DNA of 64,000 nucleotides from assembly GCF_027922325.1 (NCBI RefSeq), contig NZ_BSFL01000001.1:310001-374000 (forward strand). The letters are read 5' to 3'. A program made the translations under genes and the position numbers. Every line of letters starts with the position of its first letter. Position 1 is the first letter of the stretch. Below the pieces are notes generated by a model. That model was given only the letters and a program-made list of their open reading frames with translations. It ran no database searches and was not told the origin of the DNA. This document shows positions 54,292 to 62,557 of the stretch, in pieces. Source of the DNA: Methylopila turkensis. GTDB taxonomy: Bacteria > Pseudomonadota > Alphaproteobacteria > Rhizobiales > Methylopilaceae.

Positions 54292-56945
54292 GCGGCGCTC
54301 CTCCAGCGGGGGGCGAGGGTTTCGAGCGAGGCGACGAGGCGGGGCCGGTCGAACTTCGCGACATAGTCGCTGAAGCCCTCTTCGCGGGCCCGCTCCACCA
54401 CGCTCTCCGCCGTCAGCGAGGACAGCGCGAGGATCGGGCGATGCGCCGCGAGGCCTTCCGCGCGCACCGCGGCGGCGAAGGCGAAGCCGTCCATCTCGGG
54501 CATCTCGATGTCGGTGACGATCACGTCGAAGCCGCGGCCGTCGCGCAGCAGCCGAAGCGCCTCGCCGCCGCTCGCCGCCGCCGTGACGCGGAAGCCGGCC
54601 GCGGTCAGCACCGGCGTCAGCATGTTGCGGAAGAACGAGCTGTCGTCGACCAGCAGCACGGCCGGCTGGTCGTTGCGCTCGGACGGGCGGTCGGTGCGGC
54701 GCAGCCAGTCCTCGAAGGCGAGCGTGAGATAGTAGGCGACGTCGACGATCTCGGTCGCATGGCCCGCCACCACCGAGGTGCCGAGCACGCCGGCCGAGAT
54801 CGAGCCGATCGTGATCTCCATGCGGTGGTCGACGATGTCGATGATCTCGTCGACCACGAGGCCGACCGAACGGCCCTCGTCGGAGAACACCAGCAGCGGC
54901 TGCGCCCCGGCGCTCTTCAGCGCGACGCCTTCGCCCGCCGGCACCAGCGGCATGAGCCCGCCGCGGTACTGCACCAGCATGCGGCCGCCGGTCGCCTCGA
55001 TCGTGTCCACCTCGATCATCTCGAGGCGGGTGACGAGCGCGAGCGGCACCGCCTTGGGCGCGGCCGAGCCGGCGCGGAACAGCAGCAGCGGGACGATGTC
55101 GGCCCGGTCGTCGAAGCCGGAGCCGGCCTCCTCCGCCGCCGCCTCGCGGTGGGTGGCGGGACCCGCCGCCGCCGCGACGCCGTTCGGGTCGAGGATCAGG
55201 ATGACGGAGCCGTCGCCCAGAATAGTGGTTCCGGAGAACAGCGCGATGTGGTTGAGCCGCGAAGCCATCGGCTTGACGACGATCTCCTCGGTGTGGAGCA
55301 CGTCGTCGACGACGATGCCGAAGATGTCGTCGCCGACCTGGCTGATCACCACGAAGACGTCCTCGGCGGCGTCGGCGTCCTGGGTCGCGAGGCCCAGAAG
55401 GTCGCGCAGGCGCACCAGCGGCAGCAGCCGGTCGCGCAGGCGCAGCAGCGAGGTGTCGCCGATCCGCTCGATCACGTGGTCGCCGCCGCGGCGGGTGCGG
55501 ACGAGCTCCAGCACCGATAGCTGCGGGATGGCGAAGGTCTCGCCGTCGGCCGTCACCATCAGCGCGGACACGATCGCGAGCGTGAGCGGGATGCGGATCA
55601 CCACCGCCGAGCCCTTGCCGGCGGTCGAGCGCAGGTCGACGGCGCCGCCGATCAGCTCGATGTTGGCGCGCACCACGTCCATGCCGACGCCGCGTCCGGA
55701 GACGCTGGTGACGGCGGCCGCGGTGGAGAAGCCCGGCGCGAAGATAAAGCGGTGGACCTGCGCGTCCGACATCTTCTCGACGTCGGCTTCGGTCGCGAGC
55801 CCGTTCGCGACCGCCTTCTTCTTGATGCGTTCGACGTCGAGGCCGCGGCCGTCGTCGGCGATCTCGACGATGATGCAGCCGCCCTGGTGATAGGCCGAGA
55901 GCCGGATCACGCCGGTCTCGGACTTGCCGGCCGCGACGCGTTCGGCGGGCGTCTCAAGGCCGTGGTCCGCGCAGTTCCGCACCATGTGCGTCAGCGGGTC
56001 CTTGATCAGGTCGAGGACCTGACGGTCGAGTTCAGTGTCGGCGCCCTCGGTGACGAGCTCGATCTTCTTGCCCAGGTCGGAGGAGAGGTCGCGCACGAGC
56101 CGCGGCAGCGCCCGCCAGGCGGCGCCGATCGGCTGCATGCGGGTCTTCATGACCCCTTCCTGCAGCTCGGCCGTGACGTGGTTGAGCCGTTGGAGCGAGG
56201 GGCCGAACTCGCTCTCGCCCCGCCGGCGCACGGTGTCGAGGAGCTGGTTGCGGGTCAGCACCAGCTCGGAGACCATGTTCATCAGCCGGTCGAGCGTGTC
56301 GACGCCGACGCGGATCGTCTGGCCCGCGAGCGTGACTTCGCCGCCGCGCGGCTCGTCGGCGAGCGCCGGGGCCGCCGCCGCGGGCTTGGCGGCTTCGGGC
56401 TCCACCAACTTCAGCGCGGGCGCCTCGGCGACCGCCGCCGGGCGGGGCGCCGCGATCGCAATGTCCGGACCAGGCGTCTCGCGGAAGGCGCGCTCCAACT
56501 CGTCGAGCGGCACTTCGCCCGGACGGAGCTCGCGCCCGAGCGTCGGATCGACGGCGGTCTTGGGCTTCGACACCTCGATCGCCACGCGCTCCAGCTCGGC
56601 GATCAGGTCGAGGTCGTCGCCGGCGGGCTCCGTCCCCGCCTTCTCCAGGTCGGCGAGGATCTCCTTGATGCGGTCGATCGCGGCGAGGATGAGCGTCACT
56701 GCGTCCGGCGTCGCCATGGCGCCGGAGCGGAACTCGCCCATCAGCGTCTCGGCGGCGTGGGCGAGCGCCTCGAGGCGGCCGAGCCCGAGGAAGCCGCAGG
56801 TGCCCTTCACCGTGTGGACGAGGCGGAAGATGTTGCCGAGAATCTTGTCGTTCGCCGGCTCCTGCTCGAACCGGACCAGTTCGACGTCGACCTGATCCAG
56901 GTTCTCGGCGGTCTCTGTCAGAAAATCGCGAAGCAGCTCGTCCAT
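54288..56945 (-). CDS. cheA: Chemotaxis hybrid histidine kinase CheA with C-terminal receiver
   Basis: An 885-residue kinase. The P1 Hpt domain has His44 in LGNIFRLVHTVKGTCGFLGL. The dimerisation/ATPase region follows from about residue 205 (LDRLMNMVSELVLTRNQLLD, HMVRNCADHGLETPAERVAA, VEIADDGRGLDVERIKKKAV), then two CheW-like domains, and a C-terminal REC (about 765-880, LLVDDSSFFRNMLTPVLTAA; DVIVTDIEMPEMDGFAFAAA). The fused receiver resembles a phosphate sink. It heads the che operon. No chemoreceptor is encoded nearby. Confidence 0.95.
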   Translation of the reverse strand: MDELLRDFLTETAENLDQVDVELVRFEQEPANDKILGNIFRLVHTVKGTCGFLGLGRLEALAHAAETLMGEFRSGAMATPDAVTLILAAIDRIKEILADLEKAGTEPAGDDLDLIAELERVAIEVSKPKTAVDPTLGRELRPGEVPLDELERAFRETPGPDIAIAAPRPAAVAEAPALKLVEPEAAKPAAAAPALADEPRGGEVTLAGQTIRVGVDTLDRLMNMVSELVLTRNQLLDTVRRRGESEFGPSLQRLNHVTAELQEGVMKTRMQPIGAAWRALPRLVRDLSSDLGKKIELVTEGADTELDRQVLDLIKDPLTHMVRNCADHGLETPAERVAAGKSETGVIRLSAYHQGGCIIVEIADDGRGLDVERIKKKAVANGLATEADVEKMSDAQVHRFIFAPGFSTAAAVTSVSGRGVGMDVVRANIELIGGAVDLRSTAGKGSAVVIRIPLTLAIVSALMVTADGETFAIPQLSVLELVRTRRGGDHVIERIGDTSLLRLRDRLLPLVRLRDLLGLATQDADAAEDVFVVISQVGDDIFGIVVDDVLHTEEIVVKPMASRLNHIALFSGTTILGDGSVILILDPNGVAAAAGPATHREAAAEEAGSGFDDRADIVPLLLFRAGSAAPKAVPLALVTRLEMIEVDTIEATGGRMLVQYRGGLMPLVPAGEGVALKSAGAQPLLVFSDEGRSVGLVVDEIIDIVDHRMEITIGSISAGVLGTSVVAGHATEIVDVAYYLTLAFEDWLRRTDRPSERNDQPAVLLVDDSSFFRNMLTPVLTAAGFRVTAAASGGEALRLLRDGRGFDVIVTDIEMPEMDGFAFAAAVRAEGLAAHRPILALSSLTAESVVERAREEGFSDYVAKFDRPRLVASLETLAPRWRSAA

Positions 56946-57060
56946 TCCGTCCCCCCGGAAGCGCCCCGGAGGCGGCTTCGCACGACGGCGGAAGAGTGCG
57001 GCAAAATGAATAACGGAGTGTTGCGCGGCGGCGCGCGCGATCCCGGTTTGGTCGTGGATT

Positions 57061-57993
57061 CTAGGGCCTGCGGCCGACGAGGCCGAGCGCGAGCGCGTTG
57101 CCCGCCGCGACCAGCAGCGCGCCGGCTATGGCGCTTAGACCCCAATGGTAGTCCTCGAACACGCTCGATATCGCGAGCGCGACGACCGGGAACAGCACGG
57201 TCGCGAAACCCGCGCGGCCGGCGCCGACGCGCTTCAGCAGCGCGAGATAGGCGAGCAGCGCCGCGACCGACGATCCGATCGAGAGCCATCCCAATGACAG
57301 CAAGTAGGGCGCCGTCAGTTCGAACGTGAAGCGCGCGCCGCTCGCAACGGCGAGAATCGTCAGCCAGATCGTGCCGTAGGCCATGCCCCAGGCGGTGGCG
57401 GCGACGTCGGGGATCGAGCGCTGGATCACGCTCGACACCATGTTGCCGGAGCAGAACAGCAGCGTGCCGGCGACGCAGAGGCCCAGCCCGCCGAGCGCCG
57501 CGAGGTCGAAGCCGGCCGAGGCGATCTCCGGCGCGTAGAGCAGCGCGACGCCGGCGATGCCGAGCGCGGCGCCGGCCAGCGTGCGCCGCTCGGCGCGGCG
57601 GCCGAACAGCAGCGCGCCGAGCGCGATGTTGATCGGCGAGGCGAGCGCGAACACGACCGCGAGCAACCCGGACGCCACATGGGCGCCCGCGAGGTAGAAC
57701 ATCAGGAAGTTGGTCGAATACATCAGCACGCCCGCGAGCGCGAAGCCCGCATGCGCCTTCAGGCCGTACGCCAGCCGCTCGCGCCGCGCCGCGGCGAGCG
57801 CGAAGCAGACGAGCGCCGCGAGGCCGAACCGCCAGACGAGCGACACCGTCGGCGAGACCACGCCGAGCTGGTGATGGATCGCGATCCAGCTCGTGCCCCA
57901 GCCAAGCACCAGCACAGCGTAGAGGCCGAGATCGGACTTGCCGACGGCGGCTTCGCGGGACGTCTGCGGGGCGACATAAGCGGCGGCGGGCAT
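57061..57993 (-). CDS. EamA-family (DMT) transporter
   Basis: A 310-residue membrane protein with ten helices in two five-helix EamA repeats (ALYAPEIASAGFDLAALGGL marks the loop; WLSIGSSVAALLAYLALLKR in the second half). The start at 57993 (MPAAAYVAPQTSREAAVGKS) lies at the natural beginning. Transporters of this family export metabolites such as amino acids or nucleosides; substrate unknown. It diverges from dmeF. Confidence 0.87.
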   Translation of the reverse strand: MPAAAYVAPQTSREAAVGKSDLGLYAVLVLGWGTSWIAIHHQLGVVSPTVSLVWRFGLAALVCFALAAARRERLAYGLKAHAGFALAGVLMYSTNFLMFYLAGAHVASGLLAVVFALASPINIALGALLFGRRAERRTLAGAALGIAGVALLYAPEIASAGFDLAALGGLGLCVAGTLLFCSGNMVSSVIQRSIPDVAATAWGMAYGTIWLTILAVASGARFTFELTAPYLLSLGWLSIGSSVAALLAYLALLKRVGAGRAGFATVLFPVVALAISSVFEDYHWGLSAIAGALLVAAGNALALGLVGRRP

Positions 57994-58156
57994 GGCGCGA
58001 CGATCGGGACTGCGACGGGAAGCGGCGTTATCGCCCGCGCGCCGCACGAAGAGAAACGCAGATCGCTTATGCCGGCCATCGCCATATGTGATGGCCTTGA
58101 CCGCAGGACGGGACGGATCCACCCCCGTCTGCAGGGTTTCGGCGAGGAGACGCGCG

Positions 58157-59146
58157 ATGCACATCGCGGACGACGGGCGCGTGGCGCCCGAGCTTACGCA
58201 CCATCACGCGTTTCTCGGCGCGGACCACGCCCGGAACGAGCGCCGCACGCTGATCGTCGTCGGCGTCACGCTCGTCACCATGGTGGTGGAGATCGTCGCC
58301 GGCTGGGCTTACGGCTCGATGGCCCTGACCGCCGACGGTTGGCACATGGCGACCCATGCCGGCGCGATCGGCCTCGCGGCGCTCGCCTATCGCTTCGCCG
58401 CCCGCCACGCCGCGGACCCCGCTTACGCCTTCGGCGCCGGCAAGGTCGGCGACCTCGCCGGCTTCGCAAGCGCGATCGTGCTGGGCCTCGTCGCGCTCGC
58501 GATCGGCTGGGAGTCGTTCGCGCGCCTGGCTGACCCCCAGCCGGTCGCCTACGCCGAGGCGACGGTGGTCGCGGTCATCGGCCTCGCCGTCAACGTGGGC
58601 TGCGCCCTGCTGCTCGGGCACGGCGCCGGCCATAGCCATCACGGTCATGGCCACGACCACGGCCATCGCCACGCCCACGACCACGACCACGATCACCATG
58701 GCCATGACCATGACCATCACGACCACAATCTGCGCGGCGCCTATCTCCACGTGCTGGCCGACGCCCTGACCTCGGCGCTCGCGATCGGCGGGCTGCTCGT
58801 CGGCTGGCGCTCAGGCTGGAGCTGGATCGATCCGGCGATCGGCGTCGTCGGCGCGGCCGTGATCGGCTGGTGGTCGGTCTCGCTCGCCCGCGACACCGCC
58901 CGCGTGCTGGTCGACGCCACGCCCGACGCCGAGCTCGGGGGCCGCATCCGCGGGCGGCTGGAGATCGGCGACGCGCGCGTGACGGACCTGCATCTGTGGC
59001 GCGTGGGGCCGGGGCACATGGCCGTGATCGCGTCGGTCGCGACGCATGAGCCGCTGGAGCCGGCGACCTGCAAGGCGCGCCTCGCCGGCCTCGCCGGCCT
59101 GAGCCACGTCACGATCGAGGTGAACCGCTGCGCCGGCGAAACTTGA
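58157..59146 (+). CDS. dmeF: DmeF-like cation diffusion facilitator (Co/Ni efflux)
   Basis: A 329-residue CDF transporter with six helices. The metal-site pairs are TADGWHMATHAG in helix 2 and HVLADALTSALAIG in helix 5 (both HxxxD type). A long histidine/aspartate-rich loop of about 45 residues lies between helices 4 and 5, and a cytoplasmic C-terminal domain follows (VTDLHLWRVGPGHMAVI). DmeF members export Co(II) and Ni(II). GGCGAGGAG precedes the ATG. No dmeR/rcnR regulator gene is visible. Confidence 0.9.
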   Translation: MHIADDGRVAPELTHHHAFLGADHARNERRTLIVVGVTLVTMVVEIVAGWAYGSMALTADGWHMATHAGAIGLAALAYRFAARHAADPAYAFGAGKVGDLAGFASAIVLGLVALAIGWESFARLADPQPVAYAEATVVAVIGLAVNVGCALLLGHGAGHSHHGHGHDHGHRHAHDHDHDHHGHDHDHHDHNLRGAYLHVLADALTSALAIGGLLVGWRSGWSWIDPAIGVVGAAVIGWWSVSLARDTARVLVDATPDAELGGRIRGRLEIGDARVTDLHLWRVGPGHMAVIASVATHEPLEPATCKARLAGLAGLSHVTIEVNRCAGET

Positions 59147-59188
59147 CACAGCCACGACGGGCCTCGGCGCGTCGCCTGAGCCGCGCCT

Positions 59189-60013
59189 TCAATTCTCCCA
59201 GAACTCCGGCCGCGCCTCGCTGAGCGCGCCGCCGATGCGCACGGGCGCGATGCGGGCCGCGAGCCCGTTGGCGTCGACCTCGACGGCGAGCCCGGACAGC
59301 GTGCCCACGCCCTCCGCCGGCTCGAAGCGACCGGACGGCAGCTTGCGCAGGAAGCGCTGGATCGGCTCGTCCTTCTTCATGCCGAGCACGCTGTCGTAGT
59401 CGCCGCACATGCCGGCGTCGGACATGTAGGCCGTGCCGCCGGGCAGGATGCGATGGTCGGACGTCGGGGTGTGGGTGTGGGTGCCGATCACGAGCGTGGC
59501 GCGGCCGTCCACGAAGTGGCCGAAGGCCTGCTTCTCGCTGGTGGCCTCGGCGTGGAAGTCGACCACCGCCGCGTCGGCGGCGGCGCCCAGCGGACAGGCC
59601 TCGAGCTCGGCGTCGGCGGTGCGGAACGGATCGTCGAGCGCCGCGCCCATGAACACGTTGCCCATGACGTTGACCACCAGGACGCGCGCGCCGTTGCGCG
59701 CCTCGACAAGCTGGGCGCCGCGGCCGGGCGTGCCTTTGGGGAAATTGACGGGGCGCACCAGCCGGTCGGCGCGCTCCGAGAACACCAGCGCCTCGCGCTG
59801 GTCGAACGCGTGGTTGCCGAGCGTGACGGCGTCGCAGCCGGCGTCGAGCAGCTCTTGGTAGATCGCCTCGGTTATGCCGAAGCCGCCGGCGGAATTCTCG
59901 CCGTTGATGACGACCATGTCGAGCGCCCAGCGCTCCCTGAGGCCCGGCAGGCGCTCGGTGACGGCGGCGCGGCCGGCGCGGCCGACGACGTCGCCCAGAA
60001 ACAGCAGTCGCAT
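59189..60013 (-). CDS. YmdB-family metallophosphoesterase
   Basis: A 274-residue phosphodiesterase of the TIGR00282 type. The first metal motif is RLLFLGDVVGRAGRAAVTER, then INGENSAGGFGIT with GENS, TLGNHAFDQREAL (GNH), VDFHAEATSEKQAFGHF and IGTHTHTPTSDHRIL (GTHTH), covering all di-metal ligands. Members hydrolyse 2'3'-cyclic nucleotides. The second of two adjacent ATGs is used because GGGAG is five bases before it. Confidence 0.9.
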   Translation of the reverse strand: MRLLFLGDVVGRAGRAAVTERLPGLRERWALDMVVINGENSAGGFGITEAIYQELLDAGCDAVTLGNHAFDQREALVFSERADRLVRPVNFPKGTPGRGAQLVEARNGARVLVVNVMGNVFMGAALDDPFRTADAELEACPLGAAADAAVVDFHAEATSEKQAFGHFVDGRATLVIGTHTHTPTSDHRILPGGTAYMSDAGMCGDYDSVLGMKKDEPIQRFLRKLPSGRFEPAEGVGTLSGLAVEVDANGLAARIAPVRIGGALSEARPEFWEN

Positions 60014-60033
60014 CATGGCTCCCGGATCATGAC

Positions 60034-60068
60034 GAGGCGCGCCGGCCGCTTTCCGGCCGACGCGCCTC
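60034..60068. terminator. Terminator after the entericidin gene
   Basis: GAGGCGCGCCGGCCG and CGGCCGACGCGCCTC form a 15-bp stem with one mismatch around a five-base loop. It lies between the stop of the entericidin gene (60121, minus) and the ymdB start (60013, minus), so it may also delimit ymdB transcription from upstream. Confidence 0.6.
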
Positions 60069-60120
60069 ACTATCCGAGCCTGACGGCGCCGTCACCGTCG
60101 GAAAACGGCGGCGCCTGAGA

Positions 60121-60246
60121 TCAGCGGGCGATCGCCTGCCCCGTGGCGGTGACGTCGCGCTTCGCGCCGCGCACGGTGTTGGCGCAACCGGCCATCGTCA
60201 CGGTGAAGGCGAGAACGGATGCGAGGGCGATGAGACGACGCGCCAT
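60121..60246 (-). CDS. Entericidin A/B-like small lipoprotein
   Basis: A 41-residue protein with a lipoprotein signal (MARRLIALASVLAFTVTMAG followed by Cys) and a mature peptide ANTVRGAKRDVTATGQAIA, which matches the entericidin EcnA/EcnB pattern, ending close after AIAR. Entericidins are stress-induced small lipoproteins linked to lysis or envelope stress. The start at 60246 gives a clean lipobox. An EcfG-like promoter lies upstream. Confidence 0.85.
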   Translation of the reverse strand: MARRLIALASVLAFTVTMAGCANTVRGAKRDVTATGQAIAR

Positions 60247-60297
60247 GGCGGACACTCCAGAATAACGACACCGGGCCCGTTGCCGCGGCGCGGGGTC

Positions 60298-60323
60298 AAC
60301 GCGCGACAAGCCGACAAGGTTTC
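60298..60323 (-). promoter_or_regulatory. Candidate EcfG (general stress) promoter
   Basis: On the minus strand GAAAC (60323-60319) is followed after 17 bases by CGTT (60301-60298). EcfG consensus is GGAAC-N16/17-CGTT, so one base differs. It lies about 52 bases before the entericidin ATG. Entericidin-like genes are common targets of the general stress response. Confidence 0.5.
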
Positions 60324-60335
60324 GCCACGCCGTCG

Positions 60336-60935
60336 TCAGACGAACGCCGCGTAGCCGGACTCGGTCAGCATGCCGTCGAGCTTCTGGTCGTAAGGGTCAG
60401 TCGGAACGCGCCCGATCTCTTGGCCCGCGAACGCGAGGCCGATCGCTGTGGTCGGGCGCTGCGCGCGCAGGTTCTCGAGCGTGCGGTCGTAGAAGCCGCC
60501 GCCGTAGCCGAGCCGGAAGCCGCGGGCGTCGAAGGCGGCGAGGGGCGCGAACAGCAGGTCGGGCTCGACCTCCGCCGCGCCCTCCCCCGGCTCCAGCAGG
60601 CCGAAGCGCTTCGTCTCCAGCGGCTCGCCGGGCGACCAGGCGCGGAAGACGAGCGGCGCCTCCTTGCGCGCGATGACCGGCAGGCAGAGCGGGACGCCCA
60701 TGGCGTGGAGCCGGTCCATCAGCGGCGCGGTCGCGATCTCGCCGCGGATCGCGACGAAGACCGAGACGCGGGACGGCTTCAGCCGCGTCACGAGGTCGGC
60801 GCCGGCCGCGGCGACCGCCGCGCCTGCATGGATGCGGTCGGCCTCGGAGATCGCCGACCGGCGCTCCAGAACCTCGCGCCGCAGCGCCGCCTTGAGGGCG
60901 GCGGCGTCGTGCGGCGGAACGGTCGTTTCGGTCAT
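60336..60935 (-). CDS. 5-formyltetrahydrofolate cyclo-ligase
   Basis: A 199-residue ATP-dependent enzyme converting 5-formyl-THF to 5,10-methenyl-THF. ALRREVLERRSAISEADRIH opens the family, and the substrate/ATP site is FDARGFRLGYGGGFYDRTLE with the GYGGGFYDR hallmark. The start at 60935 (MTETTVPPHDAAALKA) matches family starts. In many bacteria the gene (ygfA) sits just downstream of 6S RNA, as here. Confidence 0.93.
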   Translation of the reverse strand: MTETTVPPHDAAALKAALRREVLERRSAISEADRIHAGAAVAAAGADLVTRLKPSRVSVFVAIRGEIATAPLMDRLHAMGVPLCLPVIARKEAPLVFRAWSPGEPLETKRFGLLEPGEGAAEVEPDLLFAPLAAFDARGFRLGYGGGFYDRTLENLRAQRPTTAIGLAFAGQEIGRVPTDPYDQKLDGMLTESGYAAFV

Positions 60936-60964
60936 GCGGGATAGAAGCGCGGAGCCACGATGGC

Positions 60965-61125
60965 CGTTGGAGGTAAGATCCCGGGACACCTACTATGTAG
61001 GTGGGCCCCGTGCCGCCAAGTCCACGGACGAGGCGGGGAACAGGTCCCGTTCGAGATCGTAAGGGCCCGGGGATTCAAGTTTCCTGACGCACCCCGCAGC
61101 ACCGCGAGAGGGAAGATAGGGGATG
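60965..61125 (-). ncRNA. ssrS: 6S RNA (ssrS), boundaries approximate
   Basis: Read on the minus strand this interval sits directly upstream of the 5-formyl-THF cyclo-ligase and downstream of zapA, the standard 6S RNA place. It has a central self-complementary core: CCCGGG at 60980-60985 and again at 61066-61071, the perfect hairpin ACCTAC-TAT-GTAGGT at 60988-61002, and GGCGG/CCGCC pairs around 61013-61036. That is compatible with the long hairpin and bulge that mimic an open promoter for RNA polymerase. I could not verify the 5' and 3' ends; length of about 160 bases is the family norm. Confidence 0.65.
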
Positions 61126-61138
61126 GCCGGGCGGAGCG

Positions 61139-61583
61139 CTAGTGGCGCGAAGGCGGCTCATGCGCGGAAACGATCCTGATCTTTCCCAGCTGGCTCCGAG
61201 ACAGCTTCATTCCAGAGAAGTCCGACGTCAGCGACAGCGTGCGCGCCTCGGGCCAAGCCATGTCGATAGGAGCGGACGTGGTCAGCGCGAGAGCCCAATC
61301 ACGGCGTTCGTCGCCCTCGACCTCCATGGATGGCTCTAAGATCTCGCTCTCGGAGCGGATCCGCACGATGCGAAGAGCCTCGAGCGTCGGGCAGCGCCGC
61401 TCCATCTGCTGGGCGATATAGACGCCGTCCGGCGACGCGGCCTCCGACAGGACGACGTCCTCGCAGAGCGAGTCCTGGATCGGCGGCCATACTGTCCCCT
61501 TGAACAGCCCGACGGCGCCGCCGATGACGGCGACCGCGACAAGCCGCCTTGGAACGTCCGGAGCGCGCCGCCCCGCTCCTCAC
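61139..61583 (-). pseudogene. Membrane-anchored protein frame after zapA, start missing or frameshifted
   Basis: A continuous frame follows the zapA stop (61580-61582) without ATG, GTG or TTG until the ATG at 61405. Its upstream part reads RRLVAVAVIGGAVGLFKGTV, a membrane helix, followed by CEDVVLSEAASPDGVYIAQQ and a second Cys in ERRCPTLEA, and then SFRRASMP-like polar text ending at 61139. Such a helix plus SPDG-containing domain is protein-like. A GTG at 61583 overlapping the zapA stop could start it if one base were shifted in the GGGG tract near 61570. So it is a frameshifted gene, a sequencing error or a short protein beginning at 61405. Confidence 0.5.
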
Positions 61584-61951
61584 TCCCGCCGGACGCCGTC
61601 GCTGAGCTCGTCGGCGAGGCGCTCCAGTCGCTCGGCGGCGGCGGCGATGTCGTTGGCGACGTCGGCGTGGCGGCCGTCCCAGGCGGCGCCGGCGTCGGCG
61701 CGCTCGGCCTTGAGCGCCGCGATCTCGGCCTCAAGCTCGGCATGGCGCTTGCCGGCCGCGTCGAGCTCGTCGGCGATCATGATCGCGGTCATCACCGACA
61801 GGCGCACGTCGCCGACCTCGCCGAACGAGCGCTTGAGCCCGGAATGGCGCTCGTCGACCAGCCGGCCGAGCGCCAGCAGGTGCTCCTCCTCGCCCTCGCC
61901 GCAGGCCATCTTGTAGTCGCGGCCGCCGATCGTGACAGTGACCTGGGGCAT
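61580..61951 (-). CDS. zapA: Cell division protein ZapA
   Basis: A 123-residue FtsZ-ring stabiliser. The start MPQVTVTIGGRDYKMACGEG and EEEHLLALGRLVDERH are ZapA signatures; the rest is a coiled coil (SVMTAIMIADELDAAGKRHA onwards). It is three bases downstream of the DUF4164 gene. The next frame overlaps its stop. Confidence 0.93.
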   Translation of the reverse strand: MPQVTVTIGGRDYKMACGEGEEEHLLALGRLVDERHSGLKRSFGEVGDVRLSVMTAIMIADELDAAGKRHAELEAEIAALKAERADAGAAWDGRHADVANDIAAAAERLERLADELSDGVRRE

Positions 61952-61954
61952 CGC

Positions 61955-62242
61955 TCAGCCCTCCGCTTCGGCGAGCACCGCGGAGACGGCCGCGATCGCC
62001 GCGTCGACGCGGGCGGCGAGCTCGCGGTCGCCTTCGTTCGCGGCCTCGGCGCGGGCTGCGGCCTCGTCGAGCAGCCCGGCGAGCCGGAGGCGGTCGTCCG
62101 CGAAGGCGTTCAGCTCCTCCTCGCGGGCGCGGGCGGCGTCGGCGGCGTCGAGCGCGCGGCCGACCGCGGCCTCCGCCGCGTCGAGGGCCGCGTCCAGTCG
62201 CTTCAGCGCCACGTCGAGATCGCTCACCCGGAACGCCCCCAT
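61955..62242 (-). CDS. DUF4164 coiled-coil protein
   Basis: A 95-residue coiled-coil protein. Starting at MGAFRVSDLDVALKRLDAAL it has almost uninterrupted heptads and no Cys or Pro, the form of DUF4164, a small alphaproteobacterial protein routinely encoded just upstream of zapA. Its role is not established but gene order implies cell division. The earlier in-frame start (62362) is rejected because the frame loses helical character there. Confidence 0.8.
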   Translation of the reverse strand: MGAFRVSDLDVALKRLDAALDAAEAAVGRALDAADAARAREEELNAFADDRLRLAGLLDEAAARAEAANEGDRELAARVDAAIAAVSAVLAEAEG

Positions 62243-62557
62243 CTTCCGAGCCTCGCCCGCCGTGACGCCGGCGACGGAAACCGACGTCGTGGCAAGGCGT
62301 TGCAGGCCCGACTTTAAGAGACCCGTCGAAAACGCGTCAATCGTGCGGAGCGCGCCGTCCACCGCGCTCTGCCCGCGGACTGCGGAACGGCTCCGCTCGG
62401 CGCGCGTATTGACATGACCGGGCGCCCCTTTAAACGTCCCGGCGACCCTGCGGCCGGCCGCAGCGCTCTTGGAGCTTCAGCGCTCCTGCCCCGACGCCGC
62501 CGGCCGCCCCGAACTTCGCGCGCGGCCCCGGCCGCGCAGACAGGACTGGACGTCTCC
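62243..62557. other. Divergent intergenic region, DUF4164-zapA / tkt
   Basis: About 315 bases between divergent starts. It holds a good minus-strand promoter for DUF4164-zapA (listed separately) and, for tkt, a TTGACA at 62409-62414 followed by TTTAAA at 62429-62434, a 14-base spacer that is too short for a normal sigma-70 promoter. No gene is supported. Confidence 0.55.
62313..62340 (-). promoter_or_regulatory. Candidate promoter of the DUF4164-zapA operon
   Basis: On the minus strand TTGACG (62340-62335) and CTTAAA (62318-62313) are 16 bases apart, close to the alphaproteobacterial RpoD form. It lies about 70 bases before the DUF4164 start, giving a normal untranslated leader. Confidence 0.4.

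Noticed and set aside
58610..58740. Repeated CACGACCAC-type units, considered as a repeat array
   Set aside because: They are codons for the His/Asp-rich loop of DmeF, not a CRISPR or intergenic repeat.
62409..62434. TTGACA/TTTAAA as a promoter for tkt
   Set aside because: The spacer is only 14 bases, too short for a standard sigma-70 promoter.
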